Part shown: piece after piece, positions 36,994 through 46,355 of the stretch
Layout of the letters: the number at the start of each line of letters is the position of its first letter
Position numbering within the stretch: position 1 is the stretch's first letter
Assembly: GCA_020247545.1 (NCBI GenBank)
Contig: JADCIX010000005.1
Location: 1 to 64,000 of the forward strand
Direction of reading: 5' to 3'
DNA: 64,000 nucleotides
Origin: Rhodocyclaceae bacterium
GTDB lineage: Bacteria > Pseudomonadota > Gammaproteobacteria > Burkholderiales > Usitatibacteraceae
The notes under the pieces: generated by a model
What the model was told of the DNA's origin: nothing
Database searches by the model: none
What the model saw: the letters and a program-made list of their open reading frames with translations, nothing else
Program-made: the position numbers and the translations under genes

Positions 36994-38289
36994 ATGAGGA
37001 CCGCGCTGAATCCTGGCGTTGCTAAGCGCGAAGTATTTGCGTGGGCGATGTACGACTTCGCCAATTCTGGCTATACGACCGTCGTCTTGACAGCGGTGTT
37101 TAACGCCTATTTCGTTTCTGTCATTTGCAACGGCGCGCCGTGGGCAACTTTCGCTTGGACCGCAACGCTTGCCGTCTCCTACCTTGGTGTCATGGTACTC
37201 GGCCCAATCATCGGCGCCTATGCAGACGCACACGCCGCAAAAAAACGTGTGCTGATGCTGGTGACAACAGGTTGTGTGGCCGCCACGGCGGGCCTGTATG
37301 CGGCTACATCCGGCGACCTTGCGCTTGCGGCTGCACTCGTCATCATTTCCAATTTTTGTTACGCCGTCGGCGAGAACATTACTGCGGCGTTTTTGCCCGA
37401 ACTTGCGGCTCCGGAGGCCATGGGCAAAGTCTCCGGGTGGGGCTGGAGCTTGGGTTATGTCGGCGGGTTGCTTGCGCTGGGGCTCTGCCTCGCCTGGATC
37501 ATGACCGCAGAATCGCGCGGCGGCACCACCTCGGGTGCCGTCCCGATGACGAACCTCATCACGGCCGCAGTCTACTCATTGGGTGCAATCGTCACCTTCA
37601 TTTGGCTTAGGGAACGTGCCACCCCCACTGCAGTGTCCAGTGCGACTGCCTGGGCGCGGCTGGTACACACCGCACGCGATGCTGCTCGATACAAAGACCT
37701 AGTCGCCATGTTTATCTGCGGCGCGTGTTATCAAGCGGGGGTGGCCACGATCATTACACTCGCCGCGATCTACGCCCAAGAGGTAATGGGATTCAAGACC
37801 ACCGAAACGCTGATGCTGGTATTGGTGGTCAATATCACTGCCTGCATCGGCGCGTTCGGGTTTGGTTACGTGCAAGACGCCATCGGCAAGAAGCGGGCAT
37901 TGATGGTGACGCTGCTGATTTGGATTGCCATGGTCTTGTTCGCGTGGTTCGCCACTACGCCAGCGTTGTTTTGGGTGGCGGCGAATCTGGCCGGTGTTGC
38001 CATGGGTTCGAGTCAATCGGCCGGCCGCGCAATGGTAGCGTTCTTCTCGCCGGTAGATCGGGCTGCGGAGTTCTTCGGTCTGTGGGGTGTGGCCACACGT
38101 CTCGCCGCCATCGCCGGACCGCTGACCTACGGCGCAGTGTCGTGGGCGTCGGGCGGTAACCACCGGCTGGCGATGCTGATCACGGGTGTTTTTTTTGTTG
38201 CGGCGATTGTTGCGCTAGTGCAAGTGAATGAATCACGCGGTCGCGCGGTCGCATTGACCTCAGACGCAAACTCGCCTTTCGGCGGGTAG
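36994..38289 (+). CDS. MFS transporter of the UMF1/Atg22-like family
   Basis: A 431-residue, 12-helix membrane protein. REVFAWAMYDFANSGYTTVV at the start is the signature of the UMF1 family (vacuolar Atg22 relatives), and GPIIGAYADAHAAKKRVLM is the cytoplasmic loop 2-3 motif. Other conserved pieces are NFCYAVGENITAAFLPELA and AFGFGYVQDAIGKKRALM. Atg22 exports amino acids from yeast vacuoles; bacterial members are poorly studied and the substrate is unknown. ATG at 36994, no clear ribosome site. It is divergent from the kinase gene. Confidence 0.9.
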   Translation: MRTALNPGVAKREVFAWAMYDFANSGYTTVVLTAVFNAYFVSVICNGAPWATFAWTATLAVSYLGVMVLGPIIGAYADAHAAKKRVLMLVTTGCVAATAGLYAATSGDLALAAALVIISNFCYAVGENITAAFLPELAAPEAMGKVSGWGWSLGYVGGLLALGLCLAWIMTAESRGGTTSGAVPMTNLITAAVYSLGAIVTFIWLRERATPTAVSSATAWARLVHTARDAARYKDLVAMFICGACYQAGVATIITLAAIYAQEVMGFKTTETLMLVLVVNITACIGAFGFGYVQDAIGKKRALMVTLLIWIAMVLFAWFATTPALFWVAANLAGVAMGSSQSAGRAMVAFFSPVDRAAEFFGLWGVATRLAAIAGPLTYGAVSWASGGNHRLAMLITGVFFVAAIVALVQVNESRGRAVALTSDANSPFGG

Positions 38290-38455
38290 TTACAGCCATT
38301 TTTGCGCTGAAACTGCCCGTCTCTATTGCACTTCGGCCATTTCAGCCCAGACGACTCTTTCGCTGCACCGCCGCAATTTGGTCAAAACCAAGCGAAAATA
38401 CATTTTGGCCTTTGCTATCTGCGTGTCGCCAATCGTTTTCCTACCCCAAACCATA

Positions 38456-40228
38456 ATGTCAAACGAACCAACCGCACCCCACGCCACAAACTTCATCCGC
38501 AACATCATCGACGCGGATCTCGCCGCCAATGCCTACGCCGCTCGCAAGTGGTGCGGTCGCCCCGGTACAGCCGCGGAGCAAAAGGACGCACCACCGGATA
38601 GCGCAAGAATTCGTACGCGCTTTCCGCCCGAGCCAAATGGCTATCTGCACTACGGCCATGCGAAGTCGGTGTTGCTGAACTTCAATCTTGCCCGCGATTA
38701 TGGCGGCATCTGCCACCTTCGGTTCGACGACACCAATCCAGAAAAGGAAGAACAAGAATTTGTCGACGGCATCGTCGATGCGGTGCGTTGGCTGGGAGGG
38801 CAGTCGGCACCGGACAACCCCGACGCCCCGATTTATTTCGCGAGCGACTACTTCGATTGGATGTATCGATTCGCCGAGCATTTGATCGAACACGGCCACG
38901 CGTATGTAGATTCGCAGTCCGCCGAGCAAATGCGCGCCAACCGTGGCACATTGACTGAGCCCGGCACGCCGTCGCCATTCCGCAACCGCACAGTCGACGA
39001 GAACCTGAAACTTTTCCGCGAGATGCGCGACGGGCTTCACGCCGAAGGCTCGCATGTGCTTCGCGCCAAAATCGACATGGCGTCGCCCAACATCAATCTG
39101 CGCGACCCGGCGATCTACCGCATCAAGCATGCGCACCATCACCGCCAAGGCGGTAAGTGGCATATCTATCCGATGTACGCCTACGCTCACCCGATCGAGG
39201 ACGCGCTGGAAAACATTACGCATTCAATCTGCACACTTGAGTTTGAAGATCAGCGCCCCTGGTACGACTGGCTGCTCGCAAAGCTTGCGGAAGTTGGCGA
39301 ACTGCTGAAGCCGCTGCCCAAGCAAATCGAATTCTCGCGCCTCAACCTCACCTACATCATTACCAGCAAGCGTTACCTGAAACAATTGGTCGATCAACAT
39401 CATGTTGAAGGCTGGGATGATCCGCGTATGCCTACCATCGTCGGCGCGCGTCGTCGCGGCTTTGCGCCAGAAGGGTTCCAGTTGTTCGCCGAGCGCATCG
39501 GCGTATCCAAAGCCGATTCGTGGATCGACCTCACGGTGTTGGAAGACTGCCAGCGCGAAGTGATGAACGAAGCATGCTTGCGCCGTGTGGCGGTCTTGAA
39601 TCCGCTCAAACTTGAAATCACCAATTACGACGCCGCCGCCGCTGAAATGTGTCTGGCACCCAATCACCCACAACAGCCGGAAACCGGCAAACGCGAAGTC
39701 CCGTTCTCGCGGGAGTTGTGGATTGAGCGGGAAGACTTCGAAGAGACGCCGCCAAAAGGATTTTTCCGCTTGTTTCCCAGCAACAGCGTGCGGCTGCGCT
39801 ATGCGTATGTGATCAGGTGCACCGGCTGTGAAAAGGATAATGCCGGTAATGTAATCAAAGTCCTTGCAGAGTATTTGCCGGAAACCAAGTCAGGCAGCGC
39901 GGGCGCAGACAGCGTGAAGGTCAAGGGCAACATCCATTGGCTCTCGGCTAAACACGCACAGGCCGCCGAGGTGCGCCTGTTTGATCGTTTGTTCAAGGCA
40001 CCGCATCCCGGTCGTAACAGCAACAACTTCCTTGACGACCTCAATCCGAATTCAAAGACGGTAATCTCTGCGTATCTGGAGCCGTCACTGCTGGACGCGC
40101 AGCCAGGTGACCGCTTTCAGTTTGAACGTCACGGGTACTTTGTGGCCGATCGTGTTGAATCGACACCGGGGTGCCCCGTATGGAATCGCGCGGTCACGCT
40201 GAAGGATTCTTGGGCCGCGCAAAAATAG
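38456..40228 (+). CDS. glnS: Glutaminyl-tRNA synthetase
   Basis: Class I synthetase of 590 residues charging tRNA-Gln. The HIGH motif appears as PPEPNGYLHYGHAKS, the dinucleotide fold continues with LRFDDTNPEKEEQEFVDGI, acceptor-binding parts follow (DGLHAEGSHVLRAKIDMASP), and the KMSKS equivalent is ITSKRYLKQLV, preceded by FSRLNLTY. The two anticodon-binding beta-barrels fill the C-terminal third. The ATG at 38456 is chosen because the 26 upstream codons are hydrophobic and not GlnRS-like. GlnRS presence fits beta- and gammaproteobacteria. Confidence 0.96.
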   Translation: MSNEPTAPHATNFIRNIIDADLAANAYAARKWCGRPGTAAEQKDAPPDSARIRTRFPPEPNGYLHYGHAKSVLLNFNLARDYGGICHLRFDDTNPEKEEQEFVDGIVDAVRWLGGQSAPDNPDAPIYFASDYFDWMYRFAEHLIEHGHAYVDSQSAEQMRANRGTLTEPGTPSPFRNRTVDENLKLFREMRDGLHAEGSHVLRAKIDMASPNINLRDPAIYRIKHAHHHRQGGKWHIYPMYAYAHPIEDALENITHSICTLEFEDQRPWYDWLLAKLAEVGELLKPLPKQIEFSRLNLTYIITSKRYLKQLVDQHHVEGWDDPRMPTIVGARRRGFAPEGFQLFAERIGVSKADSWIDLTVLEDCQREVMNEACLRRVAVLNPLKLEITNYDAAAAEMCLAPNHPQQPETGKREVPFSRELWIEREDFEETPPKGFFRLFPSNSVRLRYAYVIRCTGCEKDNAGNVIKVLAEYLPETKSGSAGADSVKVKGNIHWLSAKHAQAAEVRLFDRLFKAPHPGRNSNNFLDDLNPNSKTVISAYLEPSLLDAQPGDRFQFERHGYFVADRVESTPGCPVWNRAVTLKDSWAAQK

Positions 40229-40247
40229 AAATACATTCGGAGGAAAC

Positions 40248-41258
40248 ATGCAATTCATCAAACAAAATGCTAAACGTCGCACGCTACTCGCCGCCGGATT
40301 CGCGGCCCTTTACTTTGCAACAGGCATCGCTTCACAGGCGACGGCGCAGGGGCAAACGACATTCCCGACGAAGCCGATCAAGCTCATCATTGGCTTTCCA
40401 CCGGGTGGTCCGCTCGACACACACGCCCGTGTCCTGACCGACCAATTGCAAAAAACTTTGGGGCAACCCATCATCGTTGATTACAAACCTGGTGCTGGCG
40501 GCACGATCGGCGCGAATGAAGTGAGTAAATCCCCGGCGGATGGGTATACCTTGTTGATGGCGAACACCGGCACGATGGTCATCAACCCCTTCGTCTATAC
40601 CAAGAATATCTACGATACATTGCGTGATTTCACGCCGATCGCGCGCACGGCGCAGCAACCGCTCGCATTAGTCGTCACCAAAGACTTTCCGGCAAAGACA
40701 CTCGGCGAATTCATCGCCTACGCCAAGAAAAACCCAACCGCAGTGAACTACGGCTCGGCCGGTAATGGCGGCATCTCGCACCTCGTACCGGAAATGCTGG
40801 AAGATGCCGCAGGCATTCAGATGACCCACATTCCCTACAAGGGCAGCGCCCCCGCATTCACGGACTTGCTCGCCGGCCAGATGCAGTTCATGGCGGAGTC
40901 GGTGCCGCAGGTTGCGCAATATGTGAAGGCCGGAAAAGTCCGCGCGCTAGCCATGACCGGCAAAGAACGTAACAACGCCATTCCCGACGTACCGACGATG
41001 GCGGAAGCCGGCGTGAAGAACTTCGAGATTGTGGGTTTCTACGGCGTGCTCGCACCGCCAAACTTACCGAAAGATATCCTGGCCAAACTAAGCGAGGCGT
41101 TTCAGAAGGCGCTGAACGCTGAAGAAGTGAAAGCAAAGATGATCCAACAAGGTGCCGATCCGGCGTATCTCGACCCCGCAGCGTTCTCAGCATTTCTCAA
41201 ATCACAGAGCGCTCGCTGGCAGTCGGCGGTGGTGAAAGCGAAGGTCAAGCTAGACTAA
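40248..41258 (+). CDS. Bug family (tripartite tricarboxylate) solute-binding protein
   Basis: A 336-residue periplasmic binding protein with a signal peptide cut near ATAQG (about residue 34). FPTKPIKLIIGFPPGGPLDTHARV, DYKPGAGGTIGANEV, ADGYTLLMANTG and PYKGSAPAFTDLLAGQMQFM are signatures of the Bug/TctC family, hugely expanded in Burkholderiales. The ligand, usually a carboxylate or related small molecule, cannot be read from sequence. GGAGG lies six bases before the ATG. No tctA or tctB membrane genes are adjacent, common for Bug genes. It follows glnS by 19 bp. Confidence 0.95.
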   Translation: MQFIKQNAKRRTLLAAGFAALYFATGIASQATAQGQTTFPTKPIKLIIGFPPGGPLDTHARVLTDQLQKTLGQPIIVDYKPGAGGTIGANEVSKSPADGYTLLMANTGTMVINPFVYTKNIYDTLRDFTPIARTAQQPLALVVTKDFPAKTLGEFIAYAKKNPTAVNYGSAGNGGISHLVPEMLEDAAGIQMTHIPYKGSAPAFTDLLAGQMQFMAESVPQVAQYVKAGKVRALAMTGKERNNAIPDVPTMAEAGVKNFEIVGFYGVLAPPNLPKDILAKLSEAFQKALNAEEVKAKMIQQGADPAYLDPAAFSAFLKSQSARWQSAVVKAKVKLD

Positions 41259-41288
41259 CTGCGCTGGCACCCGAGCGCGGCTCACACC

Positions 41289-41918
41289 ATGTATCTGCCC
41301 GATCACTTTGCCGAGACCCGCCAAGATGTGTTGCTGTCACTCATCGAGGCACATCGGCTTGCCACGATCGTACGCCAAGATCCCGACGGCTTGGTGGCCG
41401 ATCATATCCCGCTTATCATTTATCAGCGCGGCGATCTGCTGTCGCTACGCGGTCATGTTGCGCGCGCCAATCCATTGTGGCGCTTGGCCGACGGTAAAGA
41501 CGTGTTGGTTGTTTTTCAGGGCCCGCAGACCTACATCTCCCCCGGCTGGTATCCGAGTAAAGCGGAGCACGGCAAAGTCGTTCCGACATGGAACTATGCG
41601 GTGGTCCACGCATCCGGTCGTTTGGTCGCCATTGATGACACTTCCTGGCTGCACGGCCATGCAAACGAACTGACCGATGCCAACGAAGCTAGGTTTAAGA
41701 AAGCGTGGAAAGTCTCTGACGCCCCCGCCGCTTACATTGAGGCCACCGCGCGCGCGATTGTCGGCATCGAGATTACCGTTACACGCATGACGGGAAAGTG
41801 GAAGGTGAGCCAAAATCGCAGTGCTGCCGACCGCGCCGGCGTGGCATCCGGCCTGCGCAATGTTGGCGATACATCCGGGATGACTGCGTTGGTCGCGCCG
41901 TCTGAGCAAACGCCGTAA
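41289..41918 (+). CDS. paiB: PaiB-like FMN-binding protein
   Basis: A 209-residue split-barrel flavin protein of the PaiB family. MYLPDHFAETRQDVLLSLI, LVADHIPLIIYQRGDLLSLR, GHVARANPLWR, VVFQGPQTYISPGWYPSK and VPTWNYAVVHASGRL are typical. PaiB of Bacillus was described as a negative regulator of sporulation and protease genes; in proteobacteria the true activity is unknown and may be an oxidoreductase. It follows the Bug gene by 30 bp and could share its transcript. Confidence 0.9.
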   Translation: MYLPDHFAETRQDVLLSLIEAHRLATIVRQDPDGLVADHIPLIIYQRGDLLSLRGHVARANPLWRLADGKDVLVVFQGPQTYISPGWYPSKAEHGKVVPTWNYAVVHASGRLVAIDDTSWLHGHANELTDANEARFKKAWKVSDAPAAYIEATARAIVGIEITVTRMTGKWKVSQNRSAADRAGVASGLRNVGDTSGMTALVAPSEQTP

Positions 41919-42065
41919 CATCAGTGCATTCCCGCAATCGGGCGAGCCCGCATGACCCAATTCTATTGGACATGACTACTGGATTGCGCGATGATTGTTT
42001 GAATTCGCCGGCGCAGGCCCCGGCCACAGAGACGTGTTTCGATCAACGTTCGTTAGGAGTGCCAT

Positions 42066-43403
42066 ATGACCACCACACCAAGTCAACGCCATCTCGCCAC
42101 CGCCATTGCAGTCGCGCTCTATGGGGTGGGAACAACTGCCGCTCTCGCGCAGTCCGCGCCGTCGAAACCACCTCAACAAGTCGTCAAACCGCCGATTGCC
42201 TTAGCCTACATTGATGTTGCCACTGCCTCAAGCGACATGCCTGGCGGCAACATGATGGGTGCAGCCGCACAGGGCGGCTCGTCCGGTGGGTTGTTCGGCG
42301 CATTGGGTGGCTTGGCGCGAGGGGCGGCGGTCGCCGCTTCCGGTGGCGGCAACACCTTCGGCCAAACGCGCAGCATAGGTTTCAGCAGCGGTCGATATGT
42401 CGACGTATCGGTGTACACGACCAAGAACCGCTCGCTGGCGGATGCCACACAGATGATTCCGGCGGTCATGAACCTAGGCGAATCTCTTAAGCTGGTTGCG
42501 CCGATACCGGAGAAGCCCGTTCCCGTCGGCCCGGTTGACGAAAAGCCCTACGAGCAGAGCTACGAAAAACCCAAAGGCAAAATGTCGATTTACTGGGGTT
42601 GCAGTGAAACGATTCGACCGGGCCAGCCTCGCACACTAGATGCGGCGACGGCGCGGATTGAGGACTTCGGCAAGTTCTTCGTCGCCCGTGGCTCCACCAC
42701 CAAGGGTGCGCGCGCCGAGCCTGGGCATCCAGCATGGCCTAACAAACAAGACGACCGGCAGCTTCCTGATTCGGCTTCGTTAGTCGGTCAGCATAGTTTC
42801 TTCGGCACGGGCCTTCCGGACTCATTCAAAGTCAGCCTCGGCGCGCCGCAAGATCTCATGCCGCCAATTCAACTCAGCCAACGCAGAAATGAGACCGGGT
42901 TTGATCTGGAATGGCAGTCAATCCCGCATACGCGTGGATACTTCATCGCGGTCATGGGCGGCAAATCAGACGAAAATGATTCCGGCGAGGCGATTTTTTG
43001 GACGTCGAGCGAATTGCCGGATGTTGGTTTCGGGCTGCTCGATTACCAATCAAATACCAATATCGACAAGTGGATCGGTGAAAAGGTGGTTTTGCCCCCC
43101 GCCGCCGTTAGATGCGCTGTTCCAAAAGGGATTTTCCCTGATGGCTCCGGTGGCATGCTGCGCATGATCGCCTATGGATCGGAAGCCTACTTTGCCTTTC
43201 CACCTCGTCCGACCGATCCTAAAATTGCGTGGGAGCCAGAATGGCAGACCAAAGTTCGCGTCAAATCGACATTCTTCTCGGTGCTGGGCGGCACGGGCGA
43301 AAGCGAGGGACGGCGGCGCGGAACTCGCGAAGAACCGGCAAAGGCCAAAGAAGAGAAAAAACCTAACCCAGTTGAGTTGCTAAAAGGCCTATTTGGCCGT
43401 TAA
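42066..43403 (+). CDS. Exported protein of unknown function
   Basis: A 445-residue product I cannot assign. Signal peptide to about residue 29 (VALYGVGTTAALAQ). A glycine/alanine-rich low-complexity segment follows (about 55-105; GGSSGGLFGALGGLARGAAV). The central part has KMSIYWGCSETIRPGQPRTL and LPDSFKVSLGAPQDLMPPIQ, then FDLEWQSIPHTRGYFIAVMG with a fibronectin/Ig-like rhythm, and the end is a lysine- and glutamate-rich tail (KAKEEKKPNPVELLKGLFGR). AGGAG lies six bases before the ATG. It precedes a membrane kinase gene by 145 bp on the same strand. Envelope location is likely. Confidence 0.8.
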   Translation: MTTTPSQRHLATAIAVALYGVGTTAALAQSAPSKPPQQVVKPPIALAYIDVATASSDMPGGNMMGAAAQGGSSGGLFGALGGLARGAAVAASGGGNTFGQTRSIGFSSGRYVDVSVYTTKNRSLADATQMIPAVMNLGESLKLVAPIPEKPVPVGPVDEKPYEQSYEKPKGKMSIYWGCSETIRPGQPRTLDAATARIEDFGKFFVARGSTTKGARAEPGHPAWPNKQDDRQLPDSASLVGQHSFFGTGLPDSFKVSLGAPQDLMPPIQLSQRRNETGFDLEWQSIPHTRGYFIAVMGGKSDENDSGEAIFWTSSELPDVGFGLLDYQSNTNIDKWIGEKVVLPPAAVRCAVPKGIFPDGSGGMLRMIAYGSEAYFAFPPRPTDPKIAWEPEWQTKVRVKSTFFSVLGGTGESEGRRRGTREEPAKAKEEKKPNPVELLKGLFGR

Positions 43404-43548
43404 CTTATGTTAATATCGAACCATCAATTAACTAGCTACCCCTTGCGTTAGCGTTGTTTCGGACATTGACGACGGAAAATCTGCATAAGGTTCGTACAGG
43501 CAGTCGGTAGAAAAAAATGGGCCAACGCGGGGATCGGACTACGCGCCA

Positions 43549-46272
43549 ATGTTGAAGAAGTTGTTGTCCGCCGATAAGCCAATACGGCATGCCTTAGGCG
43601 CTTGCGGCACCTATGTGGCGATCACGCTAAGCTGGCTGCTAATCACCGACTGGGCACTTTCAACGCTTGTGGATCCTGCGCAGGTCCACAGCGTTGACAG
43701 GTTTAAACCATTTGCCTTTATAGCTGTTTCTGCGGCGCTACTGTTTGTTTTCCTAATGCGACTCAATCGCGCCGCAGGCGCTTTTAGGAACAAGGCAACC
43801 AGCGTTGCTGCTGCCGAGCCACATACGCGCGGCTTGCCACAAAACATTGCGCTAGCGGTGGGTACGACCGTCCTGCTGGTTTTATTTAACCTCATCTACT
43901 CGTTAAACGCGGATCGACGGGAGCGAATTAAGGTCGCCGAGGAAAGCGCGCAAAATCTCGCCAAGGCCATTGATGAACACGCGGCAGCAATGTTCAAGGC
44001 GGTTGACCTTTCGCTTGCCACCGCCTCTCGGGCCCACACTGAACCTGCGGCTTCGACAGAAGAACGCGACCAGCGCGTCACAACCCAGCTACTCGCCGAC
44101 CTACGCGCGCTGCCCTACGTAAAGACGCTTTTTATCGTTGACGCCACCGGCGACATTGCGCTAAGCACGGATACGAACAACGGGGCACCTATCAAATTCG
44201 TCAGTCACTCCTACTTCATCGAGGCGCGCGATAGTCAGACGAGACAAATGCTGATCGGCAGTCCGTCCGAGAGCTGGATTGCTGGTGCCGAGCAGTTTGT
44301 GGTCGCGCGTCGCATCGACGGTGCTAATCGACAGTTTATGGGTATTGCCGTGGCAGTGATCGAATCTGCTCGGCTGAAGTCGTTCTACGATACTCTGCGG
44401 GTAGGTGAGCGAGGCTCGATATCGATTGTCAGGCGTGACGGTACGTTACTGGTAAGGTCGGCGTTTACAAAAGGAATCGTCGGCAGCAACTTTCGCAATA
44501 CCTTTTTGTTTCAGAACGCACTCCCTACAGCCAAAACTGGCACCTTTACCTCCGATAGCCAACTCGACGGCATTCGGAAAATTTTCTCGTATCGCGAACT
44601 CGCCGATTGGCCAGTGGTGGTCGCCGTCGGCTTCGGCGAAGCCGAAGTACTCAGTGCATGGGTTTGGAGTGCGCGCACCTATAGCTTTATATCGCTGGGT
44701 TTTGCGCTGGCGTTGATTTGGCTAGGATGGTTGTTGTGGCGCGGCCTGAAGCAGCAAGACCAGTTCGCACAAACCGCCATGCAGAATGAGCAGCGTTTTA
44801 GAAAACTGACGGAGCTGTCTTCCGATTGGTACTGGGAACAAGACACGAGTTTTCGTTATGTGCTGTTGTCACAAAATTTTTCTGACCGTACTGGTATCGC
44901 GCCTGGCAGGGTACTTGGAAAGACCCGTGAAGAGCTCAGCACCAATGATCGAGATATTCAACTTACCATCACGGCCGCGCAACAGGCGCATCAAGCTTTC
45001 CGCGACGTCACCTACCGGCGGATATGGCCTGAAGGTAGCGAAAAGTGGTACCAAACCAGCGGGGCACCGGTATTTGATGGTGCCGGTGTGTTCACTGGTT
45101 ATCGCGGCACAACCAAAGACGTGACCGCGCTAATGCGCGCGCAACAGGCCGTCGTCGAAAGTGAAAGACGCTATCGCTTGATGTTCGATCTGAACCCGCA
45201 CCCGATGTGGGTATTTGACTCAGAGTCGTTCGGCTTCCTGGCAGTCAATCAAGCCGCGTGTAAGCAGTATGGTTACTCGGCAGATGCATTCATGGATATG
45301 ACGATCTTCGACCTGCATCCACCATGCGAGCTTCCGAGACTGAAAGCCGCACTTGAAAAGTCCCCCGAAGAGCGTGAGGCCGGGGACTGGCTGCACCGCA
45401 GACAGGACGGTGGACTGATTACAGTACGAGTCACCGCCGACAACATACAATTTTTTGAGTCCCCTGCGCGTCTGGTCCTGGCGCTCGACATCACTGAACT
45501 GCGGCAAGCAGAGACTAAGATTCTCAAGTTCAATAGCGAGCTCGCGGAGCACGTCGGCATCCGTACCGCCGAACTCGAATCAATGAACCGTGAACTGGAA
45601 TCATTCTCCTACAGTGTCGCGCACGATCTGCGCGCGCCGCTGCGCCACATCAACGGATATGCGACCCTGTTGCAGGAATCGAGTGCGAAACTTCCCGAAA
45701 CCACCAAGCGTCATTTGGACATCATTGCGAAAGCCGCTGAACACATGGGGAACCTGATCGACGCGATGCTCGACCTGTCACGGGTATCACCCGTCGCGGT
45801 TCGGCTTGCTCTCGTAGATATGAACCGCCTCATCCACGAAGTCCTCATTGATGGCGAGCGCGAGATGGGCGCACGCACCATTCATTGGTCGATCGACAAA
45901 CTGCCCAATGTCATAGGCGACGTTCGGCTGCTGCGACAGGTGTTCATCAACCTCGTCACGAACGCTGTCAAATTCACCGCAAGACAGGCCAATGCAGCAA
46001 TCGAAATTGGTATTGATCAGCAGCACCGCGACCAGCTTCGCGACGGCGAAGTTGTGATCTACGTCCGCGATAACGGCGCCGGCTTTGACATGGCACACTC
46101 CGACAAGCTGTTTGACGCGTTCCAACGCTTGCATAATCAGGCCGAATTCCCCGGCACCGGCATTGGGCTGGCAACGGTATCGCGCATCGTTGAGCGCCAT
46201 GGGGGGCGCGTGTGGGCAGAAGGACAGCTGGGACGCGGTGCAACGTTTTACGTGCTACTGAAGGTGGCGTGA
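43549..46272 (+). CDS. Membrane sensor histidine kinase with Cache and two PAS domains
   Basis: A 907-residue kinase. Three N-terminal helices (about 15-35, 60-80, 100-120) lead to a periplasmic double-Cache-type domain (about 125-370; LFIVDATGDIALSTDTN, GERGSISIVRRDGTLLVRS), a helix near 385-402, two PAS domains (TELSSDWYWEQDTSFRYVLL; YRLMFDLNPHPMWVFDSES), and a phytochrome-like kinase core: His692 in YSVAHDLRAPLRHINGY, N box NLVTNAVKFT, DNGAGFDM and GTGIGLATVSRIVERHGG. No partner regulator lies next to it; the closest is the stand-alone receiver near 55.9 kb. Signal unknown. Confidence 0.93.
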   Translation: MLKKLLSADKPIRHALGACGTYVAITLSWLLITDWALSTLVDPAQVHSVDRFKPFAFIAVSAALLFVFLMRLNRAAGAFRNKATSVAAAEPHTRGLPQNIALAVGTTVLLVLFNLIYSLNADRRERIKVAEESAQNLAKAIDEHAAAMFKAVDLSLATASRAHTEPAASTEERDQRVTTQLLADLRALPYVKTLFIVDATGDIALSTDTNNGAPIKFVSHSYFIEARDSQTRQMLIGSPSESWIAGAEQFVVARRIDGANRQFMGIAVAVIESARLKSFYDTLRVGERGSISIVRRDGTLLVRSAFTKGIVGSNFRNTFLFQNALPTAKTGTFTSDSQLDGIRKIFSYRELADWPVVVAVGFGEAEVLSAWVWSARTYSFISLGFALALIWLGWLLWRGLKQQDQFAQTAMQNEQRFRKLTELSSDWYWEQDTSFRYVLLSQNFSDRTGIAPGRVLGKTREELSTNDRDIQLTITAAQQAHQAFRDVTYRRIWPEGSEKWYQTSGAPVFDGAGVFTGYRGTTKDVTALMRAQQAVVESERRYRLMFDLNPHPMWVFDSESFGFLAVNQAACKQYGYSADAFMDMTIFDLHPPCELPRLKAALEKSPEEREAGDWLHRRQDGGLITVRVTADNIQFFESPARLVLALDITELRQAETKILKFNSELAEHVGIRTAELESMNRELESFSYSVAHDLRAPLRHINGYATLLQESSAKLPETTKRHLDIIAKAAEHMGNLIDAMLDLSRVSPVAVRLALVDMNRLIHEVLIDGEREMGARTIHWSIDKLPNVIGDVRLLRQVFINLVTNAVKFTARQANAAIEIGIDQQHRDQLRDGEVVIYVRDNGAGFDMAHSDKLFDAFQRLHNQAEFPGTGIGLATVSRIVERHGGRVWAEGQLGRGATFYVLLKVA

Positions 46273-46295
46273 ATCTTTCAGCAAACATGAATAAT

Positions 46296-46336
46296 GACGG
46301 GCACTTTCAGCACGGATTTGTCTGAAGGCACCCGTC
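46296..46336. terminator. Bidirectional hairpin between convergent genes
   Basis: GACGGG (46296-46301) pairs with CCCGTC (46331-46336) and, inside, CTTTCAG pairs with CTGAAGG. T-tracts are poor on both sides, so termination efficiency is uncertain. Confidence 0.5.
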
Positions 46337-46355
46337 CTGCCTCGAGATGAATGCA

